Source: Chloroflexus aggregans DSM 9485
Lineage (GTDB): Bacteria > Chloroflexota > Chloroflexia > Chloroflexales > Chloroflexaceae
DNA: 64,000 nt
Reading direction: 5' to 3'
Assembly (NCBI RefSeq): GCF_000021945.1
Contig: NC_011831.1
Coordinates: 902,001 to 966,000 of the forward strand
In this document: one piece after another, positions 1 to 8,938 of the stretch
How positions within the stretch are numbered: the first letter of the stretch is position 1
Layout: each line of letters begins with the position of its first letter
Notes under the pieces: model-generated
The model's database searches: none
Told to the model about the DNA's origin: nothing
Seen by the model: only the letters and a program-made list of their open reading frames with translations
Made by a program: the position numbers and the translations under genes

Positions 1-705
1 GCGCGGCGTTACGCCCTGCACGAACCGCAAGGTAAGCACACTGTTCTGAATGACGGTCTGTTGGGCACGCTGCACGGTATGTTGAAAATAGTTTACAATC
101 TCGCCGGGTTGGGCAATATAATCGGCCACTCCCTTCGAGCGATTCGCCATCTCGATCAAGAGATCTTCGTTCCAGTCTTTGCCGATGCCAAGGGCAGTAA
201 TCGGCACACCAAGCCGCCCGGCATCGTCGGCCCGCAGCAAACACTCGTTCTCGTGCTCGGTTTGGCCGTCGGTAAGTAATATGAGACGGCGTACACCCGG
301 CGGCATCTTCTGCAACTCCTGCAACCCTTTTTCGACCGCAGGTGCAATCCGCGTCCCACCGGCATCACGAATACGGTGAACGAGATCGAGGATCATCGCG
401 CGGTTACGCACCGGCTGAGCCGGAACCAATACTTCGGTACGATGATCGAAAATCACAATCGCAAGCGAGTCCTGCTGATCGAGCAGCTCAATCGCCTTCA
501 CCACTGCTTGTCGCAATCGCTCGATCTTCTCACCCTTCATCGAACCGCTCCGGTCGAGCACAAAACAGACATTGACCGGCATTCGCACCTGCGTCATCTG
601 TGGCGCCGGCTGCGCTTCGAGCAGCACGTAGGCCACTTGTGGCGTAGTTGTGGCTGCTAAAAAGGGACGCGCTAACACGGCGCGCAGAGAAACTTCTCCA
701 GCCAT
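1..705 (-). CDS. vWA domain protein, C-terminus outside the window
   Basis: Reading the minus strand from an ATG at 705 gives 235 open codons that run off the left edge, so the C-terminus is missing. A von Willebrand factor A domain starts near residue 45. The metal-ion-dependent adhesion motif DRSGSM is complete, and LLTDGQT follows in the usual place. No signal peptide or membrane segment is visible, so the protein is probably cytoplasmic and binds partners through a bound divalent ion. It is a close paralogue of the vWA gene at 33526-34782: both begin with a short beta-rich stretch, then TPQV.Y.L.EA, then the vWA fold. Function beyond protein binding is unknown. Confidence 0.88.
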   Translation of the reverse strand, partial: MAGEVSLRAVLARPFLAATTTPQVAYVLLEAQPAPQMTQVRMPVNVCFVLDRSGSMKGEKIERLRQAVVKAIELLDQQDSLAIVIFDHRTEVLVPAQPVRNRAMILDLVHRIRDAGGTRIAPAVEKGLQELQKMPPGVRRLILLTDGQTEHENECLLRADDAGRLGVPITALGIGKDWNEDLLIEMANRSKGVADYIAQPGEIVNYFQHTVQRAQQTVIQNSVLTLRFVQGVTPR

Positions 706-911
706 AGTACACTCCTCGTCTCAAGGCACTCGCCGTCTGGCGAGAAGGCTTCGACGTATGCGACGATGCAAGGTCAGCAGTGGTTGCAATCAGGTGTATT
801 GTAGCACGAGCTTATCAGCAGATGATGAATACAAGATGAGGGAGATGCCCATACCATCGCCAGGAGGCAATGTGGTGATGTACGCCGAGGGTATCGGTCA
901 CGCAATCGATC

Positions 912-1295
912 TTACCGCCGATAGCGCATCACTCGTCCATTGAGCAGACTCGCCAACAAAAGTCGGTCAATCAATGGATCGCGCTGCATCAACAGATCAA
1001 CCTCTGACCGACAATACGGACACGAAGCAACATGATGCGCAATCCGTGCTTGCTGCGCCGGTGGGAGTAGTCCTTGACAGTAATCAACTAACAGATCGGT
1101 GCTTGGGCAAAGAACGCGATACAAACGATAGCGCAACGCATGTTGCAGATTCCGCAGGGTCGCGACGCGCCGACGACAAAGAGGACATTCGTTGAGATGG
1201 GCGAGGATCGTTTCATCGGCTTCACCATCAACAGCAGCTACCAGCTCCAGACCGGAAAGATGGGTTGCGCCGTCGCTCAATTGTTCTTCTTCCAT
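912..1295 (-). CDS. Double zinc-finger anti-sigma-like protein
   Basis: 127 residues from an ATG at 1295 that has GGAGGTG eight bases upstream; a longer reading from 1367 has no such site. Two zf-HC2-type motifs are visible, HLNECPLC and HHVASCPYC (H-x3-C-x2-C), typical of zinc-binding anti-sigma factors. There is no membrane segment, so it would act in the cytoplasm. It lies 120 bases downstream of a sigma-like gene on the same strand, which supports an anti-sigma role. Two zinc fingers in such a short protein is unusual. The partner is inferred from position only. Confidence 0.78.
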   Translation of the reverse strand: MEEEQLSDGATHLSGLELVAAVDGEADETILAHLNECPLCRRRVATLRNLQHALRYRLYRVLCPSTDLLVDYCQGLLPPAQQARIAHHVASCPYCRSEVDLLMQRDPLIDRLLLASLLNGRVMRYRR

Positions 1296-1415
1296 ACCGG
1301 CGCACCTCCGCAACGTAACAAATGGCCAACCTCTACCCCAGACGATTTCCTGTAGAAGAAAACGCAAACGGGGACGTTTTTCACGTCCCCGTCAGTCCAA
1401 TTTCGGAATTAGCGA

Positions 1416-2174
1416 TTATCCTTTTCCTACCAACGCTCGCAATTGACTATTACGACTTAGTCGGCTCAAAACATTACGTTTCACATTGTACACATCATAG
1501 ATGCTCTCAAAGAGGGTGTTATACTGCTCGAAAATCGCGCGTGGCGTCATCCCCAATACGAACGAACCGTATACGACAACCCGTTCACTTTCACTGTGCA
1601 AATGGCTATCAATAAAGTGCCAGAACTCTTGTCGATCAACCCGCTGCATTGCCTCTTCATCGGGCATCGTGCGTGGTGTGCGGTGGATATCGATCCGGTC
1701 TTCCGGCACCATTTCTGCCCATGACTGAGCACGTACTGCATCGATCACCACACTCGACGCGCACAGTTGCAGATATTGCAACAGTGAGGCCAGATTCGGG
1801 AACGACGCAAACCGTTCGGGAGTCACGGCACGCCAAAACTTAGCAAATGCTCCCACCACGAAATATTCGCTGCTCTCGCCACTATTGGCAAATGCGCCAC
1901 TGCGGCGGATCCAGCCCTCGACCAAGGCACTGTACTGCTGAAACAGATAGCTCCACGCCGTTTCATCACGCTCGACGAGGGCACGCCGGAAGAGTTCAAA
2001 GCTGTACCGTGAGTCGTGCGGCTGACCACGATAGAAACGCTCACTCTCGATCACACATCGGCGCGCCAGCTCATCTACTTCCATTGCAGCGATGCTGTCT
2101 GCTACATCCTCAATTCCAACTGATGTAGGTAACGGTGTCGGCGGATCGAACGTGGTCATTGTAGGCGCAATCAT
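1416..2174 (-). CDS. Sigma-70 family-like protein
   Basis: 252 residues from the ATG at 2174, chosen because GAGGAAG lies just upstream; a 320-residue reading starts in an unlikely leader. The middle part (WSYLFQQYSALVEGWIRR, then FVVGAFAKFWRAV) resembles sigma region 2, and the C-terminal helical part resembles a degenerate region 4. The sequence is divergent, so this is a moderate-confidence family call. It probably directs RNA polymerase to a small regulon and is probably held by the zinc-finger protein encoded next. No convincing promoter was found upstream. Confidence 0.68.
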   Translation of the reverse strand: MIAPTMTTFDPPTPLPTSVGIEDVADSIAAMEVDELARRCVIESERFYRGQPHDSRYSFELFRRALVERDETAWSYLFQQYSALVEGWIRRSGAFANSGESSEYFVVGAFAKFWRAVTPERFASFPNLASLLQYLQLCASSVVIDAVRAQSWAEMVPEDRIDIHRTPRTMPDEEAMQRVDRQEFWHFIDSHLHSESERVVVYGSFVLGMTPRAIFEQYNTLFESIYDVYNVKRNVLSRLSRNSQLRALVGKG

Positions 2175-2452
2175 TGACTTCCTCGCTGCATTGTCGTGCG
2201 CTATCCTCCGTTCCCCAACGTTGCTTCGCTGCGACTGACGGAGTTGCGCGGCTTGCGATAAACCTTCTGCGCTGCATTGTAGGAAGTTGTGCGCCCGGCG
2301 AGAAGTAGTGTAGATGAGCAGGAGATGACAAATACGGTAAAAATTGGGAAATCGTGGACGAAAGAAGAGCGCTATCACCCACGAACAACAATGGAGGGTG
2401 AGAAGCAGACCTGCTGCGCACTTCTGCCGCTATCTAACCCACTGACATCCAG

Positions 2453-3499
2453 TTATACCTCACGCAAACGTGCGGCTGCTTGTTCGGGGGTTACATCACG
2501 TTGTGGTTGACCGAGCATCTCGTAGCCGACCATAAACTTTCGCACCGTTGCCGAGCGCAGCAACGGCGGGTAAAAATGGGCATGAACGTGCCAACCGTCG
2601 TGTGGCAAGCTATCGGTAGGACGTTGATGAAATCCCATACTATAGGGAAACGTAACATTAAAGAGCCGATCGTAGCGAGCCGTCAATTCACGCAAGATGG
2701 CGGCCAAACCTGCCCGTCCTTCATCGGCAAGATCACCAATCGCCCCAACATGTGCTCGTGGCAATACCAACGTCTCAAACGGCCAAACTGCCCAAAATGG
2801 CGTCAGCGCAACCCACGTCTCATTGGCGCAGACGATCCGCTCACCCAGCGACAACTCGAGCGCCAGATAATCGCAGAGGAGGCAGCGATCGTGTTCTTGC
2901 CAGTAGGCAGTCTGGGTTGCCAACTCTTTTCGCATTTCGTTGGGTAACTGCTCGTTTGCCCAAATCTGGCCGTGCGGATGCGGGTTTGACGCCCCCATCA
3001 TCGCACCACGATTTTCAAAGATCAGCACCGACTGGACCCAATCAATCGCCGCCAACTCGTTATACTGCGCGACCCATACCTCAACCACCTGCTGAACTTC
3101 GTTTTGGGTCATCTGGGCCAATGTCAGATCGTGACGTGGTGAAAAGCAGACCACCCGGCAGATCCCACGCTCAGCCTCAGCGTGCAGCAAGATCGGGCCG
3201 CTTGCATCACCTCCGGCCCGAACACTCACCCGTTCAAAGGGGACATCGGGAAGCAAAGCGGCAAAATCGTTCTCAAACACAAACGTTGTGGTATAAGCCG
3301 GATTCCGGGTTCCGTTAGCACGGGTATTGCCCGGACACAGATAGCAGGTGGGATCGTAGGTCGGTAACTCCGTCGGTGGCAATTGCTCAACCTGCCCCAG
3401 CCATGGGCGCTGCGTGCGGTGGGGTGAAACCAGCACCCACTCGCCGGTGAGCTGGTTGAGCCGGCGATGGGGCCGGCTGAAGAGTTCGTGATGGCGCAT
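2453..3499 (-). CDS. galT: Galactose-1-phosphate uridylyltransferase
   Basis: 348 residues. The enzyme swaps UMP between UDP-glucose and galactose-1-phosphate in the Leloir pathway. Zinc ligands C52 and C55 (CYLC), a histidine at 123 and the active-site HPHGQ (174-178, nucleophile H176) are all present and spaced as in the classical enzyme. The ATG at 3499 has GGGGAGG six to seven bases upstream; the ATG at 3505 would overlap that site. It is the last gene of the sugar-transport operon, nine to fifteen bases after the permease, which suggests that the operon imports galactose or a galactoside. No galK or galE lies nearby. Confidence 0.93.
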   Translation of the reverse strand: MRHHELFSRPHRRLNQLTGEWVLVSPHRTQRPWLGQVEQLPPTELPTYDPTCYLCPGNTRANGTRNPAYTTTFVFENDFAALLPDVPFERVSVRAGGDASGPILLHAEAERGICRVVCFSPRHDLTLAQMTQNEVQQVVEVWVAQYNELAAIDWVQSVLIFENRGAMMGASNPHPHGQIWANEQLPNEMRKELATQTAYWQEHDRCLLCDYLALELSLGERIVCANETWVALTPFWAVWPFETLVLPRAHVGAIGDLADEGRAGLAAILRELTARYDRLFNVTFPYSMGFHQRPTDSLPHDGWHVHAHFYPPLLRSATVRKFMVGYEMLGQPQRDVTPEQAAARLREV

Positions 3500-3514
3500 G
3501 CGCATCCTCCCCGC

Positions 3515-4354
3515 TTATCGCCCGGCCAAACCGGAAGTGGCGATCCCTTCGATGAAGTAGCGTTGGGCGAACAAAAAGACGATCAGCGTCGGTAAAACGG
3601 CCAATGTCGAGCCGGCCATAATCAGATCGACGCGCGCCGCGTAAAGGGCTTGCAGATCCACCAACCCTTGCGTTACCACCTTCCGCGTCGGGCTACTGAT
3701 AATAATGAGCGGCCAGAGAAAACTGTTCCACGCATACAGAAAGGCAAACGTCGCCAGTGTCGCGATTGCCGGGCGGGCCAGTGGTAGAAAGATACGGAAG
3801 AGGATCCCCCAATGGGAAGCGCCATCGATCAGGGCAGCATCTTCAAGGTCTTTCGGGATACTCATAAAAAACTGGCGCAGCAAGAAGGTACCGTAGGCAG
3901 TGAATAGCCATGGAATAATCAACGCCTCCAGCCGATCAACCCAGCCGAACACGAGCATCAGCCGATACATCGGCACAATTAAGACGGCAAACGGCACCAT
4001 CAAAGTAGCTAAGTACGCGCCAAACAGCCAATCGCGACCGGGGAACTCGAGGCGCGCGAAGGCATAACCGGCCAGAACAGAGGTAATCACCCAACCCAAT
4101 ACCACAAAGACGGTCACGATCACCGTATTGATCAACTGCGTGCCAAGCGGAACGATATTTAGTACTTCTAAATAATTCGTCCAACGGATCTCACTCGGCC
4201 ACAGGGTCGGCGGCACCTGCACCACTTCGGTCGAGGGCTTCAGCGAGGAAAGCAGCATATAGATAAACGGAAAGACCATGACAAAGCCGGTCACACTCAA
4301 CACAGCATACGCCAACACGCGCTCCCATGGTCGCCGTAAGATTACATTCGCCAT
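3515..4354 (-). CDS. Carbohydrate ABC transporter permease, MalG type
   Basis: 279 residues with about six hydrophobic segments, the length usual for CUT1-family inner permeases. The cytoplasmic EAA loop that docks the ATPase is visible near residue 190 (DAALIDGAS...G...). The start has GAGG about seven bases upstream. It follows the MalF-type gene by 12 bases and precedes galT. No ATPase gene lies in the operon, so a shared MsmK-like ATPase encoded elsewhere must energise it (inference). Confidence 0.93.
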   Translation of the reverse strand: MANVILRRPWERVLAYAVLSVTGFVMVFPFIYMLLSSLKPSTEVVQVPPTLWPSEIRWTNYLEVLNIVPLGTQLINTVIVTVFVVLGWVITSVLAGYAFARLEFPGRDWLFGAYLATLMVPFAVLIVPMYRLMLVFGWVDRLEALIIPWLFTAYGTFLLRQFFMSIPKDLEDAALIDGASHWGILFRIFLPLARPAIATLATFAFLYAWNSFLWPLIIISSPTRKVVTQGLVDLQALYAARVDLIMAGSTLAVLPTLIVFLFAQRYFIEGIATSGLAGR

Positions 4355-4366
4355 CGCATCGCCTCG

Positions 4367-5308
4367 CTACTCGTAATGCACCCAGCGCCGTGACACCCGG
4401 AACTGAATGAGCGTCAACACCATAATAATCACAAACAGGAGCCACGCCAACGCTGAAGCGTAGCCCATCCGTCCACCGATAAATGCCTCGCGCCAGAGCA
4501 ACGGAACAATCGTCAACATTGAATCGGCCGATCCAACCGTATTCGAGCGAGTAAGACCGAGAGCAATTGGCACGTCAAAGATTTGCAAACAGTTGATCAG
4601 CGTTGTGACCAGCACAAAGAACGTCGTCGGCGAGAGCATCGGCACGGTAATGAAGAGAAACTGCTGCCAACGGCCGGCCCCATCGAGACTGGCCGCCTCG
4701 TAAAGTTGTGGCGGTACGCCTTGCAAACCGGCGAGAAAGATAACCATATTGTAGCCAATCGTCTTCCACGAGAAGACTAAAATCACGCTGGCTAACCCCC
4801 ATTCTGGCCGGGTCAGCCATGGGATTGGCTCAAAGCCGAGCAAGCGGATCGCATAGTTGACGAAACCAAAATCGACGTTCAGCAAGTAGCGCCAAAGTAA
4901 GGTCACCCCAACGACCGAAGCCACGACCGGAATGAAGAACACGGCGCGAAAGAAGGTTCGTCCGATAATCCGCTCATTCAGAATCACCGCCAGCAACAAC
5001 GCCGGCACCGTTGATACAATCAATGTGACCAGCGAAAACGCGGCCGTATTCCACATCGCCCGATAGAAGGTCGGGTCCGACAACGCACGTTGATAATTAT
5101 TCAGCCCAACGAGATTGGGATCACCAAAAAGCCGCGCATCGGTAAAGCTCAGGTAAAACGAGATGGCGAGCGGGACGAGAAAAAAGATCAATACGCCTAA
5201 TATCGTTGGCAGCAACATGCCGAACGCATCGAGCCATTGTCTGACCTGCCTTCCACTCAGACGGCGTGCCGACAAGGTAGGCAGAGCGGCCGGCGCTTGT
5301 TTGGCCAT
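4367..5308 (-). CDS. Carbohydrate ABC transporter permease, MalF type
   Basis: 313 residues from the ATG at 5308, which has GGGAGGTGG upstream; a longer reading from 5377 has no ribosome site and lies in the spacer. Six hydrophobic segments and an EAA loop (EAASLDGAGRW) identify it as the larger CUT1 permease. It pairs with the MalG-type protein in the membrane and receives sugar from the lipoprotein encoded just upstream. It carries only a short N-terminal extension, unlike E. coli MalF. Confidence 0.93.
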   Translation of the reverse strand: MAKQAPAALPTLSARRLSGRQVRQWLDAFGMLLPTILGVLIFFLVPLAISFYLSFTDARLFGDPNLVGLNNYQRALSDPTFYRAMWNTAAFSLVTLIVSTVPALLLAVILNERIIGRTFFRAVFFIPVVASVVGVTLLWRYLLNVDFGFVNYAIRLLGFEPIPWLTRPEWGLASVILVFSWKTIGYNMVIFLAGLQGVPPQLYEAASLDGAGRWQQFLFITVPMLSPTTFFVLVTTLINCLQIFDVPIALGLTRSNTVGSADSMLTIVPLLWREAFIGGRMGYASALAWLLFVIIMVLTLIQFRVSRRWVHYE

Positions 5309-5389
5309 TGGACCACCTCCCCATGAAATTAAGTGCATACCCGTATGTAGGTGGCGCGATGCACGCCCACCGCCCACCTACTCCTCGGT

Positions 5390-6721
5390 CTACTTAAAGG
5401 TGCTGGCCGCCTGTTCACATGCCTGCTGACCAAATTGCTCAGGCGTGATCTGTCCGGCGATCATCTGGTCCCAGAGGCTCTGGACAATACCACTGAAATC
5501 TGCCCAGCTTCCATCCCACACCGGTGCTTCCAGTGCTGCATAGGGGATCCCATCAAGGAAAGCCTGATTATTGGCCGGTGGCGTCGAGGCGAGGAATGCA
5601 TTGACCGCCTCTTGATCGCTGCGTGGCGGGATGTTTGTCCCTAACGCCGCGACCTTAGCCGTGGCCTCGGCGCTGGTCAGTACCTTCAGCACCTCCCAAG
5701 CTGCCTGCGCGTTAGCGGTCTTTGCATTAACCAGATACGGCCCCCAGAAGAGCCATGTACTCTTCACCTTGCCCTCCGGCATCACCGCCACGTCCCAGTT
5801 GAACTGGGCATTGGTGCGGACACCGGGGGTAAACCAGCGGCCATTGAAATACATCGCTACCTTACCGGCATTGAAGAGTGCCTCACCATCCGCATCACCG
5901 GCCGGCAGGAGCTTCTCATCGTAGAGCATCCGCACCATCTTGGCGCCGTTGATCGCTTCTGGTGAATTCAACGCACACCCGCGACGGTCAGGCGTGAAGG
6001 GACTACCACCCGCAGCGTTAACAAAGTAACCCCAAGCCGGTCCCCACCAGTTACCAAACCCGAGGCCGTACTGCTGCTTCGCCGGATCGGTCAGTTTGCG
6101 TGCCGCTTCGAGCATAGTATCCCAATTCCAGTTACCCTCAGCCGCCAACTCTTTCGGCGTCTTCAAGCCTGCGGCTTTGAACAGGTCTTCGTTGTAATAC
6201 ACGACCATCGTCGAGATGTCGCGCGGCAGACCGTAGATCTTCCCATCGCGCGTCAACTGCTCGATCACGTTCGGGTAAAAGTTGCTCAACTGGAAGCTGC
6301 TATCGGCATCGATCAGTGGCTTCAGATCGAGAATCTGACCGGTATTGACAAAATCCGCTAACTCGACACCACCGATCCAGAAGATGTCAGGGGCATTGCC
6401 GGCTGCCAACTCGGTCTTCAGCTTCTCGAAGTAGCCCTGATTGGGCGCCGGATCGTATACTGCGGTGATCCCTTTATCCTTGAGTTTTTCGTTGACAAGG
6501 GTATTTAACTCTTCATAGACACGCTGCTCGGCAGCATCACCGGGGCGAGTCCGCCAGCGAATGGTAACCGCTTGGCCGCTGCCACCGGTATTCGCACTGC
6601 TGCCGCTTTGCCCACCACTGCCACTCCCTGTGGTAGGCTGACCACCGCCACACGCCGCTAGCATCACGGTAAACAGGGCAATCAGCGCAATCCACGACAG
6701 AGTGTGTTTCCGAAGCATCAT
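5390..6721 (-). CDS. Sugar ABC transporter substrate-binding lipoprotein
   Basis: 443 residues. The N-terminus is a lipoprotein signal (MLRKH, hydrophobic core, lipobox LAAC with lipidated C24) followed by a Gly/Ser-rich tether. The rest is a cluster-B extracellular solute-binding fold of ordinary length. It captures a sugar outside the membrane and delivers it to the permeases encoded directly downstream. It is the first gene of the operon, about 130 bases below a promoter at 6851-6879. The linked galT suggests a galactose-containing ligand, but the ligand cannot be read from sequence. Confidence 0.93.
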   Translation of the reverse strand: MMLRKHTLSWIALIALFTVMLAACGGGQPTTGSGSGGQSGSSANTGGSGQAVTIRWRTRPGDAAEQRVYEELNTLVNEKLKDKGITAVYDPAPNQGYFEKLKTELAAGNAPDIFWIGGVELADFVNTGQILDLKPLIDADSSFQLSNFYPNVIEQLTRDGKIYGLPRDISTMVVYYNEDLFKAAGLKTPKELAAEGNWNWDTMLEAARKLTDPAKQQYGLGFGNWWGPAWGYFVNAAGGSPFTPDRRGCALNSPEAINGAKMVRMLYDEKLLPAGDADGEALFNAGKVAMYFNGRWFTPGVRTNAQFNWDVAVMPEGKVKSTWLFWGPYLVNAKTANAQAAWEVLKVLTSAEATAKVAALGTNIPPRSDQEAVNAFLASTPPANNQAFLDGIPYAALEAPVWDGSWADFSGIVQSLWDQMIAGQITPEQFGQQACEQAASTFK

Positions 6722-6850
6722 TGCTCATCCTTTCTACACAGAACCTGTAATACCACGCCGGTCATGCACTACCCTTGCGCGCACAACAATGGGGCGTGCC
6801 ATCGGTGAACGCAGCGCTGCGGAGTACAAGTACAATGCGTGGTGCGGGTC

Positions 6851-6879
6851 ATTATATAGTTGTTATCGAAACTATGCAA
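6851..6879 (-). promoter_or_regulatory. Promoter of the sugar ABC-galT operon
   Basis: On the minus strand TTGCAT, a 17-base spacer and a perfect TATAAT lie about 130 bases before the binding-protein start. The -35 is weak (three of six bases), so an activator may help. Confidence 0.55.
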
Positions 6880-7007
6880 GTATCGTAACTGTACGCTGCA
6901 TAGCAACACGACGCTCTCAGCAACCTCACGTTGCAACATACCCACCTAAAACGCGGTACAATGTATCTACCATCGATGATCCTAAACACCGGAAAGGAGT
7001 GAGTTGT

Positions 7008-7121
7008 ATGCAACCTGAGTGGAGCGGCGATCCCGAGGTCAAGCCGGTCTTATTCGCAGTAACGCTGACCGGAGCGGTCGCATTTCTCCTCATGGTGTGG
7101 CTGTTCGCATTTTACTGGTAA
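7008..7121 (+). CDS. 37-residue single-span membrane peptide
   Basis: An ATG preceded by a strong AAAGGAG site opens a 37-residue peptide, MQPEWSGDPEVKP followed by one hydrophobic span rich in aromatic residues and ending FAFYW. A stem-loop follows the stop. The size, the polar head ending in KP and the Trp-rich single helix resemble subunit IIa of ba3-type cytochrome oxidases, but no other oxidase gene is nearby, so this is only a possibility. A strong ribosome site plus an own terminator-like hairpin argue that it is a real gene. Confidence 0.62.
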   Translation: MQPEWSGDPEVKPVLFAVTLTGAVAFLLMVWLFAFYW

Positions 7122-7129
7122 GGATCCGT

Positions 7130-7161
7130 GCGCCCGCCCTCATCACCCTGAGGACGGGCGC
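7130..7161 (+). terminator. Stem-loop after the small membrane peptide
   Basis: GCGCCCGCCCTCA pairs with TGAGGACGGGCGC (13 pairs, one mismatch) around a six-base loop, eight bases after the stop. No T-run follows, so it may stop transcription weakly or protect the mRNA end. Confidence 0.5.
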
Positions 7162-7174
7162 AACCGTGTACTAC

Positions 7175-7202
7175 TTGCTAAATCCACGATTACTGCTAAA
7201 AT
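7175..7202 (+). promoter_or_regulatory. Promoter of the MarR-MFS operon with possible operator
   Basis: TTGCTA, 16 bases, TAAAAT lies 25 bases before the marR start. Immediately downstream ATAGTT and AACTAT form an inverted repeat separated by 16 bases and reaching the start codon, a plausible autoregulatory MarR site. Confidence 0.45.
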
Positions 7203-7226
7203 AGTTGATAAGTCTGGGAATAAACT

Positions 7227-7697
7227 ATGCCTGAAATCAGTACCTGCGACTCTCCACAAATCGAAGCATACCGACTCTTCCTGAAGCTCCACCGTCGCTT
7301 CCAGGAGCTTAACCGCGAAGAGTTCCGTCCGTATGACCTATCAACACCTCAATACGCGATTTTGTTCTACGCGACCGAAGAGGGTGTACCGCTGAGCTAC
7401 ATCTGCAACGAAATGTTAGCCGACAACTCAAATCTTACCCGTTTGGTCGACCGACTCGAGCGGCGCGGTCTGGTGCGGCGGGCAACCGATCCGCGTGATC
7501 GACGGGTGACGCTGGTCCAACTGACTCCAGCCGGTAAAGCTTTGATTGACGAATTGCGCCCGCGTCATCGTCGTCTTGTGGAACAACGGCTCAGCTATCT
7601 CTCTCCTGAAGAGTTAACGGCCTTCCACCAGGCTATGCAACATCTGTACGATGCTCTGCAAACGCATCAAGATCAGGAAACACCACCAAACCTATGA
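7227..7697 (+). CDS. MarR family transcriptional regulator
   Basis: 156 residues, the usual MarR length. A winged helix spans about residues 30-105, with the recognition helix near 'LADNSNLTRLVDRLE' and the wing 'RRATDPRDRRVTLVQLT'. MarR dimers repress divergent or downstream efflux genes and release DNA on binding small aromatics. It overlaps the MFS gene by four bases (ATGA), so the two are translationally coupled and it probably controls that exporter and itself. Confidence 0.93.
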   Translation: MPEISTCDSPQIEAYRLFLKLHRRFQELNREEFRPYDLSTPQYAILFYATEEGVPLSYICNEMLADNSNLTRLVDRLERRGLVRRATDPRDRRVTLVQLTPAGKALIDELRPRHRRLVEQRLSYLSPEELTAFHQAMQHLYDALQTHQDQETPPNL

Positions 7698-8932
7698 GTA
7701 CGAGCACTGCCCTCAGCTCATCTCGTCATCGCGCAGCAATATTCCGGGCTTTACGCCATCGAAATTATCGCCTCTTCTTCATCGGACAACTGATCTCACT
7801 GACCGGGACGTGGATGCAGAGTGTTGCGCAGGGCTGGCTGGTACTCCGTCTTTCCGATTCGCCGTTCTTGCTCGGTGCAGCGGCAGCGGCCAACTCGCTG
7901 CCGGTATTGTTGTTATCACTTTTTGCCGGTACGATAGCCGATCGTTTTCCAAAACGCCGCATTTTACTAATCACCCAATCGACGGCGATGGTGTTGGCGG
8001 CGATATTGGCCTTCCTAACGTTCAGTAGTGTTGTACAAATTTGGCATGTGTTGATCCTGGCACTCCTGTTAGGGGTCGTCAATGCGTTTGATGCACCGGC
8101 CCGACAGGCCTTTACCGTTGAGATGGTGGGGCGCGAAGATCTGCTCAATGCTATCGCTCTCAATTCGTCAATCTTCAATGGGGCGCGCACCGTCGGGCCG
8201 GCGTTGGCCGGTATGGTAGTAGCCTGGATCGGTGAAGGACCCGCATTCCTGTTTAATGCCTTAAGCTTTGGGGCCGTTCTGACCAGCCTCTTACTGATGC
8301 GTCTTGATACGCAGTTGCACCGCGGATCGCAGCGGGGTGGGATGTTACGCGCCGGATTGGCGTATATTGCCGGTGAACCACATGTACGCGCCCTGTTATT
8401 ACGGGCCGGCGCCGTTAGTTTCTTCTGTTTCGTTCATATTCCGCTTTTGCCAATATTTGCCCGTGATATTCTTCAGATCGGAGCTACGGGTCTTGGATGG
8501 CTATCGGCAGCCAGTGGTTGTGGTTCGCTGGTCGCAGCACTCATCCTCGCCCAACTCCGCGATGATGCACCGCGCGGTAAGTTGCTATCAATCGCAGCCA
8601 CAATGTATGCACCTCTCCTTATTATGTTCACCCAAGTTCGTAGCCTGTCGTTCGCTTTGCTCTTCATCGGTCTCTGCGGCTGGGCCGGGGTCACCACGAT
8701 GGCGCTCACCAACACGCTGATTCAGCTTACCGTACCCGATGAATTGCGTGGAAGGGTTATGAGCGTCTTTACGCTGCTTTTGATGGGACTTAGCCCCTTG
8801 GGCGGTATGCTGGCCGGCAGTATCGCCGAACTGGTTGGAAGTGTACCCACAGTCATAGCCGGCAGTGCTGTCATCGGCTGGCTACTCGTGCTGCTCGTCG
8901 AATGGCAAACACCGCAATTACGCCGGTTATGA
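7694..8932 (+). CDS. MFS transporter, EntS/MFS_3-like
   Basis: 412 residues with about twelve hydrophobic segments. The motif DRFPKRRILL in the first cytoplasmic loop and DAPARQAF at about residue 134 are typical of the MFS_3 (enterobactin exporter-like) group. It is translationally coupled to the marR gene, which fits drug or metabolite efflux. The substrate is unknown. It ends six bases from the convergent beta-helix gene. Confidence 0.92.
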   Translation: MSTSTALSSSRHRAAIFRALRHRNYRLFFIGQLISLTGTWMQSVAQGWLVLRLSDSPFLLGAAAAANSLPVLLLSLFAGTIADRFPKRRILLITQSTAMVLAAILAFLTFSSVVQIWHVLILALLLGVVNAFDAPARQAFTVEMVGREDLLNAIALNSSIFNGARTVGPALAGMVVAWIGEGPAFLFNALSFGAVLTSLLLMRLDTQLHRGSQRGGMLRAGLAYIAGEPHVRALLLRAGAVSFFCFVHIPLLPIFARDILQIGATGLGWLSAASGCGSLVAALILAQLRDDAPRGKLLSIAATMYAPLLIMFTQVRSLSFALLFIGLCGWAGVTTMALTNTLIQLTVPDELRGRVMSVFTLLLMGLSPLGGMLAGSIAELVGSVPTVIAGSAVIGWLLVLLVEWQTPQLRRL

Positions 8933-8938
8933 AGGTTG

